From Dallia pectoralis (taxonomy: Eukaryota > Chordata > Actinopteri > Esociformes > Umbridae): a stretch of 64,000 nucleotides of DNA. Below the pieces are notes generated by a model, which ran no database searches, was not told the DNA's origin, and saw nothing but the letters and a program-made list of their open reading frames with translations. Each line of letters begins with the position of its first letter. Position 1 is the stretch's first letter. The stretch covers positions 13,470,150 through 13,534,149 of the forward strand of contig CM055748.1 in the NCBI GenBank assembly GCA_029465975.1. The letters run 5' to 3'. Made by a program: the position numbers and the translations under genes. Below are positions 1 to 12,349 of the stretch, piece after piece.

Positions 1-394
1 CGGGCGATGCGAAGACACCGTGCAAAGCATCTAAAGATAGGATCCATCCTATTTTATGCAAATTGAATATGATTTTCGCTCTCAATCACAAATGATGTGT
101 CTGTATACCTTCTATACGCGTCATCCAAAATTTTACTACGTTCAAAATGGAGAAACATTTAATAATTGCAGTTTCTGGATTTCAAGAGCTGAACAATGTG
201 TCCCTTTTTAATTATAGATTAAGAGAAATTTCATTTTCTTTTTGGGCTATTTTTTATATGAAATAATGCTACAGTGCATGTTAATTTTGGAGTTGGCTGG
301 CAAACAGCACAATTAAATGCTACTCATCGAGAAGTTAGGCTGGACTAATTGCTCTTCGAAACCGGGTGTCCTGTCTCACAATCCGGAATCCCAC
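1..394. other. Left flank, no gene recognised
   Basis: AT-rich sequence without a supportable ORF. About 26 bases at 364-389 resemble 6366-6390, on the other side of the gypsy element (both read roughly GGGT..TGTCTC.CAAT.CGG). This suggests the element landed in, or recombined within, an older repeat. Confidence 0.4.
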
Positions 395-618
395 TGTGGT
401 ATCCTGATATGTAAGTTATAAGTATATGCAGTTCCACTCCACACCAGTAAGGGGGGCAGTTGACCATCGGGAGGCAGTGGGTGGCTAGACGTGGAGCAAG
501 CATAAAAAGGATTGTGATAACTTGCCAATGACTGGTGTTACCCTGTGAGTACGACAATAAAGATGAAGTACAGTTATCATGTGTAATTCAGTCCTTGCAA
601 GATACTGAAGTTACTACA
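395..618 (+). repeat. 5' LTR of Ty3/gypsy element
   Basis: The 224-bp sequence begins TGTGGTATCC and ends GTTACTACA, so it has the canonical TG...CA ends. It is repeated with about a dozen substitutions and one roughly 20-bp deletion at 6093-6301. A polyadenylation-type hexamer AATAAA lies near 552. The internal domain follows with TATTGGCGACGAGGAT, a likely primer-binding site region. The bases outside the two LTRs (CCAC before, GTATT after) do not form a target-site duplication. Confidence 0.9.
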
Positions 619-677
619 TATTGGCGACGAGGATATTGGGGAATGACTTAAGCGTCGGCGGAGACGGATGACACTGG

Positions 678-1416
678 ATGAGTGCAGAGGTTTCACGGAG
701 GCAAATGCGAAATAACTACGATGATAGGCACTTTGGCGGGAAGGAGCAGTCATGGGAAGAGTATTGCGAGATACTAGAGCAGTTCTTTGAAGCTAATGGT
801 ATTGATGACGGAGAGAAGCAGAGCGCTATCCTCATCAGCGTGGTGGGACCAGCCACGTACAAGCTCATAAGAAAACTGGTGAGTCCAGACAAGCCCAACT
901 CCAAAACATACGCTCAGTTGAAAACTTTAATGAAGGAGCATTTCAACCCCAAACCAAGTGAGATAGTACTGAGATAAATTTGACTCGCGCACTCGCCATC
1001 CTACGGAGACGTCAGTGAATTCGTAGCAGAATTGAGACGGTTAGCACATGATTGTAACTATGGTGCTACACTGGAACAGATGTTGAGAGACCGACTGGTG
1101 TGCGGTATTAATGACGATAGAATCCAGAGACGCTTGTTAGCCGAAACAGACTTGACGTTTGAGAGAGCATTCAGAATTGCAGTAGCTGCAGTAGCTGCAG
1201 AAGCTGCGAGTAAAAATATTCAAGACCTCCAAAGGGCGCCACATTAGTATGCAATAGCAAGACGGAGGGAACGCTGAAAAAGGAGGGAGAATGGAAAAAA
1301 AGAGACAGAGAATGCTGCCAATGTCATGGAAAGCAACACAGTGCAGCCGAGTGTAGATTTAAGGAGGCAAAGTGTCACTGTTGTGGTAAAGTAGGGCACA
1401 TAGCTAAAGCTTGATC
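678..1416 (+). pseudogene. gag: Ty3/gypsy gag remnant with zinc knuckles
   Basis: The capsid-like part (678-977, then 1032-1247 in the same frame) shows the gypsy-type pattern of charged helices, including EEYCEILEQFFEANGI and ELRRLAHDCNYG. Stops at 975 and 981 and compensating frameshifts interrupt it around 970-1015. Two CCHC zinc knuckles follow at about 1313-1416. The first is complete (C-x2-C-x4-H-x4-C). In the second the final cysteine codon is replaced by TGA. Gag would package the element RNA in virus-like particles; this copy cannot make an intact product. The protease and reverse transcriptase that should follow are missing. Confidence 0.85.
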
Positions 1417-1760
1417 GGAATAGAAATAAAGAAGGTGCACGCCCCAGTGAAAAGAAAGCATACAAAGCAGAGTGGCGTTCACGTTAGGGTTGCCACCCGT
1501 CCCTTAAAATACGGAATCGTCCCGTATTTGAGAATAAAATAGCGCGTCCCATTTTGAATCAATACGGTACGGGGTTTGTCCCGTATTTTCGGAGTTGTCT
1601 CAATGAATGCTCCATCTCTCAATGCAAATTATCCCACCGGCATTCTGTGAAGACTCGTCCTATTCTGCCCCTGATTGGGTAATACTCGCGACTGCCATCG
1701 TTGGATTGACTGGTTTGTTTCAGGGTCACGGCCAATCAGAGTCAGAGGAGGGCGGGTCTC

Positions 1761-1988
1761 TTGGCAGAGAGTCTATTTGAAAGAATGGCGGAGGCTGCTC
1801 CAGATACCCCTCCGCGTCCAGCGCTGAAACGAAAGCGTATGCAAAAATATAGACGAGAGATGGGGAGGAAACAAAAAGGTGGCTGGAAAGTGTCAGCGTG
1901 CATCGGGGGAGCAACATTCCCGCAATGCCAGAAGTCAAAGAAAGCAAAGCACTGTCTCCCAGTTCTTCATACCTCAATCATCTCCTGA
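1761..1988 (+). pseudogene. hAT transposase N-terminal exon remnant
   Basis: A short reading frame (MAESLFERMAEAAP then KRKRMQKYRREMGRK) resembles the basic region just before the BED-type zinc finger of vertebrate hAT transposases. The zinc-finger part is lost or out of frame (only fragments such as PQCQKSKKAKHC remain). It probably formed one coding unit with the fragments at 2714-4348, separated by an intron that now holds a MITE. Confidence 0.5.
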
Positions 1989-2045
1989 GGCAGATAGTGT
2001 AATGACAGTTTTTTTATCACCTCAATAATGTTCTTTTACATTATA

Positions 2046-2344
2046 GGTTACTTTATTAAACATTAGTTAATGTATTATTAACTAACATGGACTAACAATG
2101 AGTAATACATTTGTTACAGTATTTATTAATCTTTGTTAATGTTCGTTAATAAAAATTAAGCTGTTCATTGTTTGTTCATGTTAGTTCACATTGCATTAAC
2201 TAATATTAACAAGATTTGAATAAAGTATTAGTAAATGTAGAAATGACATTAACAAAGATGAACAAATGCTGTATAAGGGCAGTTCATTATTAGTTAATGT
2301 TAATTAATGTAGTTAACTAATGAACCTTATTGTAAAGTGTTACC
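2046..2344. mobile_element. AT-rich MITE with TTAACTAA-rich inverted ends
   Basis: The 299-bp sequence begins GGTTACTTTATTAAACATTA and ends AAGGTTCATTAGTTAAC-type sequence when read from the other side (GGTAACACTTTACAATAAGG). The interior is built of repeated TTAACTAA and GTTAATG motifs. It has no coding capacity. This is a non-autonomous DNA transposon of a type very common in fish genomes, here probably in an intron of the hAT element. Confidence 0.7.
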
Positions 2345-2713
2345 GATTTGTTTATTATGTTTAAGGTGTACAGTCAGACACATAAGCATTATTTTAATAA
2401 GAGAGATATATTTAATAATAGAAATATATTGCCTATGTGAAGCAAATAAAACTAATTGAAATGATTGCATTCTTCAATAGGCTACTGTAGAATTAACAAT
2501 AGACTATATAAAATAGATTAACTTACCAACAATAAAAAGAAATGTGTTTTCATTAATTTAGAAATGTTTCTAGATCGGTTATTTATGGTTTCACTGTTTG
2601 GATGGTGTTACTGTCTGCAAACAATGACAAATATTTTATCCAACATCTGTGTTCACGCCACCTTATACAATTACTCAAGTTCATTAGCAATTTCTCATCC
2701 TACTACTCTCTAG

Positions 2714-4348
2714 GTTACAGCAGCGGAGTTAACGCAGGTGTACCACACGGTTAAACATAACCTCAGCTATAACAGTGCTGACTGTGGACACAAGCTTAAC
2801 CAAAATATTCTGCATGACTCAAAAATCATAAAGAAAATGTGCATCGGGAGAACTAAGGCAGAAGCATTGGCCAAAGATGTCCTTGCTCCAAAGGCAGTGG
2901 CTGATGTTGTTGACGTTTTAACATCAGGTAAACCCCTCCCGTTCTCCATACAGACGGATGCTTCAAATAAAGGGAACAACAGGAAGAGGTTCCCCTTGCT
3001 GTACAGTATTTCAGGCCAGAAACTGGGATCTGCAACAAAATGCTAGATTTTGGAGAGAATGCAGATGAGTCAGCTGCTGGTATTATGGATTACATAGAAC
3101 ATTCCCTTGATAAATTTGGCTTATCGTTAGATCAAGTTACAGCGTATAGTGCAGACAATACTAATGTAAATTATGGAATCCACAACTCTGTCTTCACCAA
3201 CCTAAAGAAAAAGCAAAAAGATCTGCGGCATGGGAACTGCCATGTCCATATTGTGCACAACACAGTTAAGGATGCTCTTGAAAAGCTCTCTGTAGATGTG
3301 GAAAATGTTGTGCTGAAAGTCTATGGCCACTTCTCCACATCTGCCAAACGAAGGGAATCACTGAAAGAGTTTGTTTGATGTGGAGTTCCGTGAGATTCTG
3401 CGACATGTTACAACAAGGTGGCTGTCCCTCAATCCAGCCATTTCCCGGCTTATGCAATCCTGGACTGCTGTCAGGTCTTATTTCATCAGCCTGGGGGAAG
3501 AGTGTCGCAGACAGATCAGAGCTTTGTTAAAGCTCAATGAAGCCTCAACTGAGGAAAATGCTGATAATGTGGAAGTTTACCTCCAGTTCTCCAATAACAT
3601 CCTCTCCCTCTTTGAGGATGTTGTAAAGAAGCTGGAAAATGATTCCACCACCTGTGTTGAGTTATATTCCATCATGTCTACCTTCAAGCAAAAACTCACA
3701 CAGAGAAGAGATGACCAGTTTCATGGCTACTTAACAAAAGTGAAGCTGCAGCATCTTCTCCCACATGATGCAGACAGGGCAAGGAGAGATTTCACAGAAT
3801 TTCTCAACACAGCAATCTCATACATTGAGAAATGGTTTGACTTTTCAGAGGACAACTGGCTGTTCTCCCTCCAACCTCTCTCTCTGCACCATGGCATGCT
3901 TTCCTTCAGCGACACTGAGATAATCACTAGTAAGCTTAACCTCATCCAAAAAGTCAGCATGGATGAAGTTTATGATGAATGCACCACAGCAAATAGCATT
4001 CTGAAGGGGCTCAGAGAAGGTGCAGATGATGAATGGAAGTCCAAAGATGTGGCTGCCAGGTGGGTGGCTCTCTTTCAAGAAGCTAACCTGCCTAACATGC
4101 TGTCTATCATCAGCCACATCTTAAGTATCCCAGCATCCACTGGTTATGTGGAAAGGATCTTTTCCAGAATGTCCAACAAATGGAGTGACAGCAGGAACAG
4201 GTGCTCTGTGGAGCTCATAAGGCGTGAGCTCTTGATCACTCTCAACTTTGAGCAGTCCTGTTCAGAGTTTTACTGTAACTGTTTGAAAGACAAACAGCTT
4301 CTAAGTGCTGCACAGAGTGACAAGAAGTACACTTATAAAAGGAAGTAG
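2714..4348 (+). pseudogene. hAT transposase, three frames
   Basis: Three consecutive reading frames (2738-3046, 3040-3378, 3371-4348) together cover the catalytic part of a hAT transposase. A splice acceptor TCTCTAG precedes the region at 2713. The first catalytic aspartate is likely in SIQTDASNKG and the second in YSADNTNVNYG. The C-terminal hATC dimerisation region is well kept (LSIPASTGYVERIFSRMSNK to RRELLITLNF). Frameshifts near 2985 and 3365-3380 inactivate it. The family normally cuts and pastes DNA with 8-bp target duplications. Confidence 0.85.
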
Positions 4349-4535
4349 GCACTATATTTTATTTTGAGTATGAAAGCATTTATTTAATTTAAAGTTAATA
4401 AGTTATGGATCTGTTAATTTAATAAGTTAATAAAATATGGTTCACATCTCACAAGTTCCTCCAAATGCCTATTTTTGTGGTCTTACTGTCAAACCCATGT
4501 CTAATCTTAATATTTGTATTAAAACATGTATTAAG

Positions 4536-5768
4536 TTGTGATTTCGCTCTTTCATGAAAAGCAGCCAGTGCCACAGATGGGGTCACCGAGAGTGCAAAGA
4601 TGGGCAACACTCCTCCGAGCTTATGAGTACAAAATCATATACAAACCTGGGCAGGACCATGCCAATGCAGAGGCCCTAAGCAGGTTACCATTGCCACAAA
4701 CTGAGGATGAGGAAGAGACAGATCAGTTCCTCATGTTTGAGGTCATTGAGGACCCTCCAATCACAACAAAACAGGTTAAACAGTGGACAGCTAAGGATGA
4801 AGCACTCTCCCAAGTGCTGGTCTGGTGTCTTAAAGGATGGCCAAGAGAGGTGGATGCAAGGTACAAACCCTACAGTCAGAGAAAACTAGAGCTGAGTGTG
4901 AAAGATGGGTGTGTACTCTGGGGGGCGAGAGTGGTCATTCCACAGAGGGGTAGAAAGGACATATTAAAGCAGTTACACCACCCTCACCCAGGGATATCTA
5001 GAATGAAGGGCTTAGCACGTTCATACGTTTGGTGGCCAGACATGTCAGGAAAGCAGGAATCCTCCAGCAGGAGCACCGCTACATCCATGGGAGTGGCCAG
5101 AGACACCCTGGAGCAGACGGCATGTGGAATTGTCATTGTAGATGCACATTCCAAATGGATAGACGTGTACCCAACAAGTACAGCAACAAGTCAACTGACC
5201 ATTGAAAGGCTCAGACAGTGCTTTAGTGTACACGGCCTGCCCCAGACCTTAGTGTCAGACAATGGAACTTGCTTCACAAGCCAAGAGTTCCAGGTCTTCC
5301 TAAACCAGAATGGCATACAGCACATAACATCCGCATCATTCCACCCGGCATCGAACGGCCTAGCGGGAAGAGCTGTACAGACGTTCAAACAAGGAAAAAA
5401 GAAGATAAAGGGGGACACTTTGGAAACAAAAAAAGAAAGATTTGTTTAATTACAGAATCACGCCACAAACCACGACTGGTTTGTCACCGGCTGAAATGCT
5501 GATGTCCAGGAGATTGCGCTCCACACTGGACCTTCTACTGCCTGATGTAAAGACCAGGATACGTAAGAAACAACTCAAGCAGAAAGAACAACATGACACA
5601 CACAGTAAGTGGAGTTTTTTTCCTGGGGATGACGTGTACACCCGGAACTACAGTCATGGACCCCGGTGGATCCCAGCGGTCGTTGAGGAGAACACCGGCC
5701 CGGTGTCATATACAGTACAGACGGGGGATGGACGAGTCATGAGGGCTCGGCTGTCACAGAGGGAATGA
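4536..5768 (+). pseudogene. pol: Ty3/gypsy pol remnant: RNase H end and integrase
   Basis: The frame resumes at the end of RNase H (YKPGQDHANAEALSRLP) and continues into integrase. The zinc-binding half keeps its histidines (LHHPHPGISRMKGLARSYVWWP), but the paired cysteines and the following stretch that should hold the first catalytic Asp are deleted. The second Asp remains in LVSDNGTCFTS. The catalytic Glu is replaced by Gly in ASNGLAGRAVQTFK, where the family has a Glu. A frameshift near 5442 moves the C-terminal part (NYRITPQTTTGLSPAEMLM onward) to another frame. The enzyme would have inserted the cDNA into the genome; this copy is dead. Confidence 0.88.
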
Positions 5769-6079
5769 CTGGCTTCGAGACAGTCCCGGCAAACCCCTTG
5801 GTTGGGGAAAAAAGGCAGTGACAGGAGTAGTTCCATTACCTGTGCTGCACAGTACGGAGCGCACTAGACAGACTCCTGGTTATCTGAAAGACTTTGAAAA
5901 ATATTAGTGAGGTTCCCCTAGTCAGAGCGAGAATGAGCTCTGGGACTCACTGGAAGGATGGCAGTCTACCCACCTTCCTAGTTGTTTTTGTTTTAGTTCA
6001 GTTCAAGGAGTTTAAAAAAAAAAGAAGGTAATTGGGGGGTACAGTGGAATTGCTAATTGAAGTAGTAGTTATTTTTCTT

Positions 6080-6092
6080 AAGGGTGGAGGGA
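6080..6092 (+). other. Polypurine tract
   Basis: The purine-rich run AAGGGTGGAGGGA directly abuts the 3' LTR, as expected for the plus-strand primer of an LTR retrotransposon. Confidence 0.7.
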
Positions 6093-6301
6093 TGTGGTAT
6101 CCTGATATGTAAGTAATAAGTATATGCAGTTCCACTCCCCACCAGTAAGGGGGGCAGTTGACCTTCGGGAGGTGTGGGGGCTAGACGTCGAGCAAGGATA
6201 ACTTGCCAATGGCTACGGTGTTACCCTGTGAGTACGACAATAAACATGAAGTTCAGTTATCATGTGTAATTCCGTCCTTGAAAGATACTGAAGTTACTAC
6301 A
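6093..6301 (+). repeat. 3' LTR of Ty3/gypsy element
   Basis: This 209-bp partner of 395-618 starts TGTGGTATCC and ends GTTACTACA. It lacks about 20 bp present in the 5' LTR around 490-510. The divergence between the two LTRs indicates an old insertion. Confidence 0.9.
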
Positions 6302-6440
6302 GTATTTGACACCCTCACGTTAAACCGGTACATCTCAAAGAGTAGAGTTATGCTCTGAGCTAAAGGGTCTTGTCTCGCAATACGGGATTATTTAATAAGA
6401 TCTGCGAATTGTTCACTGCGTTCACATAAAATGGGCGGAG

Positions 6441-6620
6441 TTTGCACCATACCACCAATCACAGACATGGACAAGTGTAGAGCGTCATATTTCACGCAAG
6501 AGCAGCAAAGAATTATAGTAGAAAAATATTAAGAATATAAAACGGTCATACTGGCGAAAAGTAACACAGTTGCTGCCGCAAAAAAAAGAAAGGAATTCCT
6601 GGCAAAAGATTGCAGACTGC
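6441..6620 (+). pseudogene. Myb/MADF-like (NAIF1-type) DNA-binding remnant
   Basis: Conceptual translation gives MDKCRASYFTQEQQRIIVEK, a stop, then EYKTVILAKSNTVAAAKKRK. This matches the helix-rich Myb/SANT-like domain used by the second protein of PIF/Harbinger transposons and by NAIF1-like genes. A stop and a frameshift break it, and the sequence then runs into the 37-bp minisatellite. A piece of the same kind of domain occurs at 27683-27757. Confidence 0.6.
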
Positions 6621-6633
6621 GTGAATGCGTTAC

Positions 6634-9600
6634 AGACAGCGAAACCACTGCTCATTCATTAAGTTACAGACTCATCACTATCACTGCTCATTCATTAAGT
6701 TACAGACTCATCACTATCACTGCTCATTCATTAAGTTACAGACTCATCACTATCACTGCCCATTCATTAAGTTACAGACTCATCACTATCACTGCCCATT
6801 CATTAAGTTACAGACTCATCACTATCACTGCTCATTCATTAAGTTACAGACTCATCACTATCACTGCTCATTCATTAAGTTACAGACTCATCACTATCAC
6901 TGCCCATTCATTAAGTTACATACTCATCACTATCACTGCTCATTCATTAAGTTACAGACTCATCACTATCACTGCCCATTCATTAAGTTACAGACTCATC
7001 ACTATCACTGCCCATTCATTAAGTTACATACTCATCACTATCACTGCTCATTCATTAAGTTACAGACTCATCACTATCACTGCTCATTCATTAAGGTTAC
7101 AGACTCATCACTATCACTGCTCATTCATTAAGTTACAGACTCATCACTATCACTGCTCATTCATTAAGTTACAGACTCATCACTATCACTGCTCATTCAT
7201 TAAGTTACAGACTCATCACTATCACTGCCCATTCATTAAGTTACAGACTCATCACTATCACTGCTCATTCATTAAGTTACAGACTCATCACTATCACTGC
7301 CCATTCATTAAGTTACATACTCATCACTATCACTGCTCATTCATTAAGTTACAGACTCATCACTATCACTGCCCATTCATTAAGTTACAGACTCATCACT
7401 ATCACTGCCCATTCATTAAGTTACAGACTCATCACTATCACTGCTCATTCATTAAGTTACAGACTCATCACTATCACTGCTCATTCATTAAGTTACAGAC
7501 TCATCACTATCACTGCTCATTCATTAAGTTACAGACTCATCACTATCACTGCCCATTCATTAAGTTACAGACTCATCACTATCACTGCTCATTCATTAAG
7601 TTACAGACTCATCACTATCACTGCTCATTCATTAAGTTACAGACTCATCACTATCACTGCCCATTCATTAAGTTACAGACTCATCACTATCACTGCTCAT
7701 TCATTAAGTTACAGACTCATCACTATCACTGCTCATTCATTAAGTTACAGACTCATCACTATCACTGCTCATTCATTAAGTTACAGACTCATCACTATCA
7801 CTGCTCATTCATTAAGTTACAGACTCATCACTATCACTGCTCATTCATTAAGTTACAGACTCATCACTATCACTGCTCATTCAGTGCCCATTCATTAAGT
7901 TACAGACTCATCACTATCACTGCTCATTCATTAAGTTACAGACTCATCACTATCACTGCTCATTCATTAAGTTACAGACTCATCACTATCACTGCTCATT
8001 CATTAAGTTACAGACTCATCACTATCACTGCTCATTCATTAAGTTACAGACTCATCACTATCACTGCTCATTCATTAAGTTACAGACTCATCACTATCAC
8101 TGCTCATTCATTAAGTTACAGACTCATCACTATCACTGCCCATTCATTAAGTTACAGACTCATCACTATCACTGCCCATTCATTAAGGTTACAGACTCAT
8201 CACTATCACTGCTCATTCATTAAGTTACAGACTCATCACTATCACTGCTCATTCATTAAGTTACAGACTCATCACTATCACTGCCCATTCATTAAGTTAC
8301 AGACTCATCACTATCACTGCTCATTCATTAAGTTACAGACTCATCACTATCACTGCTCATTCATTAAGTTACAGACTCATCACTATCACTGCCCATTCAT
8401 TAAGTTACAGACTCATCACTATCACTGCCCATTCATTAAGTTACAGACTCATCACTATCACTGCCCATTCATTAAGTTACAGACTCATCACTATCACTGC
8501 TCATTCATTAAGTTACAGACTCATCACTATCACTGCTCATTCATTAAGTTACAGACTCATCACTATCACTGCTCATTCATTAAGTTACAGACTCATCACT
8601 ATCACTGCAGTGCCCATTCATTAAGTTACAGACTCATCACTATCACTGCCCATTCATTAAGTTACAGACTCATCACTATCACTGCTCATTCATTAAGTTA
8701 CAGACTCATCACTATCACTGCCCATTCATTAAGTTACAGACTCATCACTATCACTGCTCATTCATTAAGTTACAGACTCATCACTATCACTGCCCATTCA
8801 TTAAGTTACAGACTCATCACTATCACTGCTCATTCATTAAGTTACAGACTCATCACTATCACTGCTCATTCATTAAGTTACAGACTCATCACTATCACTG
8901 CTCATTCATTAAGTTACAGACTCATCACTATCACTGCCCATTCATTAAGTTACAGACTCATCACTATCACTGCTCATTCATTAAGTTACAGACTCATCAC
9001 TATCACTGCCCATTCATTAAGTTACAGACTCATCACTATCACTGCCCATTCATTAAGTTACAGACTCATCACTATCACTGCTCATTCATTAAGTTACAGA
9101 CTCATCACTATCACTGCTCATTCATTAAGTTACAGACTCATCACTATCACTGCTCATTCATTAAGTTACAGACTCATCACTATCACTGCTCATTCATTAA
9201 GTTACAGACTCTCATTCACTATCACTGCTCATTCATTAAGTTACAGACTCATCACTATCACTGCTCATTCATTAAGTTACAGACTCATCACTATCACTGC
9301 TCATTCATTAAGTTACAGACTCATCACTATCACTGCCCATTCATTAAGTTACAGACTCATCACTATCACTGCTCATTCATTAAGTTACAGACTCATCACT
9401 ATCACTGCTCATTCATTAAGTTACAGACTCATCACTATCACTGCCCATTCATTAAGTTACAGACTCATCACTATCACTGCTCATTCATTAAGTTACAGAC
9501 TCATCACTATCACTGCTCATTCATTAAGTTACAGACTCATCACTATCACTGCTCATTCATTAAGTTACAGACTCATCACTATCACTGCTCATTCATTAAG

Positions 9601-11376
9601 TTACAGACTCATCACTATCACTGCCCATTCATTAAGTTACAGACTCATCACTATCACTGCCCATTCATTAAGGTTACAGACTCATCACTATCACTGCTCA
9701 TTCATTAAGTTACAGACTCATCACTATCACTGCTCATTCATTAAGTTACAGACTCATCACTATCACTGCCCATTCATTAAGTTACAGACTCATCACTATC
9801 ACTGCTCATTCATTAAGTTACAGACTCATCACTATCACTGCTCATTCATTAAGTTACAGACTCATCACTATCACTGCCCATTCATTAAGTTACAGACTCA
9901 CCACTATCACTGCCCATTCATTAAGTTACAGACTCATCACTATCACTGCCCATTCATGAAGTTACAGACTCATCACTATCACTGCTCATTCATTAAGTTA
10001 CAGACTCATCACTATCACTGCTCATTCATTAAGTTACAGACTCATCACTATCACTGCTCATTCATTAAGTTACAGACTCATCACTATCACTGCAGTGCCC
10101 ATTCATTAAGTTACAGACTCATCACTATCACTGCCCATTCATTAAGTTACAGACTCATCACTATCACTGCTCATTCATTAATTACAGACTCATCACTATC
10201 ACTGCCCATTCATTAAGTTACAGACTCATCACTATCACTGCTCATTCATAAAGACTCATCACTATCACTGCTCATTCATTAAGTTACAGACTCATCACTA
10301 TCACTGCTCATTCATTAAGTTACAGACTCATCACTATCACTGCCCATTCATTAAGTTACAGACTCATCACTATCACTGCTCATTCATTAAGTTAAAGACT
10401 CATCACTATCACTGCTCATTCATTAAGTTACAGACTCATCACTATCACTGCTCATTCATTAAGTTACAGACTCATCACTATCACTGCCCATTCATTAAGT
10501 TACAGACTCATCACTATCACTGCTCATTCATTAAGTTACAGACTCATCACTATCACTGCCCATTCATTAAGTTACAGACTCATCACTATCACTGCCCATT
10601 CATTAAGTTACAGACTCATATCACTGCTCATTCATTAAGTTACAGACTCATCACTATCACTGCTCATTCATTAAGTTACAGACTCATCACTATCACTGCC
10701 CATTCATTAAGTTACAGACTCATCACTATCACTGCTCATTCATTAAGTTAAAGACTCATCACTATCACTGCTCATTCATTAAGTTACAGACTCATCACTA
10801 TCACTGCTCATTCATTAAGTTACAGACTCATCACTATCACTGCCCATTCATTAAGTTACAGACTCATCACTATCACTGCTCATTCATTAAGTTAAAGACT
10901 CATCACTATCACTGCTCATTCATTAAGTTACAGACTCATCACTATCACTGCTCATTCATTAAGTTACAGACTCATCACTATCACTGCCCATTCATTAAGT
11001 TACAGACTCATCACTATCACTGCTCATTCATTAAGTTACAGACTCATCACTATCACTGCCCATTCATTAAGTTACAGACTCATCACTATCACTGCCCATT
11101 CATTAAGTTACAGACTCATATCACTGCTCATTCATTAAGTTACAGACTCATCACTATCACTGCTCATTCATTAAGTTACAGACTCATCACTATCACTGCT
11201 CATTCATTAAGTTACAGACTCATCACTATCACTGCCCATTCATTAAGTTACAGACTCATCACTATCACTGCCCATTCATTAAGTTACAGACTCATATCAC
11301 TGCTCATTCATTAAGTTACAGACTCATCACTATCACTGCTCATTCATTAAGTTACAGACTCATCACTATCACTTCC
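6634..11376. repeat. 37-bp minisatellite, about 128 copies
   Basis: A head-to-tail array of a 37-bp unit (CTCATTCATTAAGTTACAGA plus CTCATCACTATCACTGC). The main variation is GCTCATT versus GCCCATT. Rarer variants mark internal duplication: AAGGTTACAG at 7093, 8185 and 9670; a GCAGTGCCC insertion at 8607 and 10092; GTTAAAGACTC and CTCATATCACTG near 10390-11290. Because 37 is not a multiple of three, frames rotate and produce spurious ORFs such as 6625-7131. Confidence 0.97.
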
Positions 11377-12349
11377 TAATGTAGCGATTAAATACTTTTT
11401 ACTGTTTTTTTTATTTTACAAACCACAATGGCTGACAGAGAAGAAGACATTAACTCGCAAAGCCATTTTCAAAACAGACTTTTTAAGAAAAGCGGTACAT
11501 CATAAAGAAAGGTCGGACAACCCCGAAGTTAGCTAGCCTGTCCCAGCCAGGGAAAGGGTTTACCCGACACTCTCATTGCAATAACTACGAGCGGTACCCG
11601 AGGACAGGGGGAATCTGACTTAGACCGGTTGGATATTTTGGGTAGCCCCGCCCACTCTAGGCTCCCCCCGCCTAATCCGTATCATTCTCTCTGTGACCGG
11701 GCTGGGGTGAACATCTCCCGAATCCGTGTACAGTACCTCGGGGGTTTCGCCACTTTGGCTTAGCCTGGCTGGACACTTTGGGTAGCCCGCCCACTCTAGG
11801 CTCCCCAGCCTGCCTTTATTTCACGTACTTGTTGCACAACAACATCACCAAACATCATGAATGTGAGAGTACAAAAACATCACCAAGCTTTATTTCACGT
11901 ACACGTTGCACAAAAACATCACCAAACCAATGTGCGATTGCTCATTGCGGTGGTTGCCTCAAGCGTATTACCATTCAAACTTTGCGTATCCATCCGGTCT
12001 CTCAAGATACCGTATCATTCAATTATCTGGGAGGGCAAAAAAAGATCGACCTGTTTACATTGAAAAGTAGGACAAATCTGAAGTATTTTCAATTGTACAT
12101 GCACCCCATGGAACGAGAGAATAAACTGACCCAGATCAGAAAGAAAGAAGAGGCCGAGGTGGACATAGAGATAAACACTGTTTCAAGATCTATAGCAAGC
12201 TTAGACGCCAACATAGCTCTACTCAAGCGGAGAGGGCAGAGAGAGTGTGTTTCTGAGACCCGAGGACAGCGGGTAGGAGAACGTGTTTCTGAGAACCGAG
12301 GACAGGGGGAAAGGCCAGGGACAGTGAGTTTCTGAGACCCGAGGACAGA
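11377..12349. other. Unassigned stretch with short repeats
   Basis: No gene recognised. A TTTGGGTAGCC...CCCACTCTAGGCTCCCC segment occurs twice (about 11637-11672 and 11779-11815), and a CACGTAC.TTG..ACAA..ACATCACCAA segment twice (about 11823-11853 and 11888-11924). A frame at 12100-12240 reads as a charged coiled-coil-like peptide (ENKLTQIRKKEEAEVDIEIN) without a recognised family. GAGGACAGGGG-like repeats occur between 12250 and 12350. Confidence 0.4.

Larger units (their letters stand above)
1486..4535 (+). mobile_element. Broken hAT transposon nested in the gypsy element
   Basis: The left edge TAGGGTTGCCACCCGTCCC followed by TACGGAAT motifs is typical of a vertebrate hAT terminus. The right end lacks a matching inverted repeat, and no 8-bp target duplication can be paired (left flank GGCGTTCACG, right flank TGATTTCGCT). 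Inside lie a BED-finger-like N-terminal exon (1761-1988), a MITE (2046-2344) and transposase fragments (2714-4348). The element occupies the place where gypsy protease, reverse transcriptase and most of RNase H should be. Either insertion was followed by deletion, or the two were joined by recombination. Confidence 0.75.

Noticed and set aside
6625..7131. Long + strand ORF (HHYHCSFIKLQT repeats)
   Set aside because: It is translation of the 37-bp minisatellite, with no non-repeat domain and no start context.
6634..11376. CRISPR-like direct repeat array
   Set aside because: Units are head to tail with no unique spacers, and the context is a vertebrate genome.
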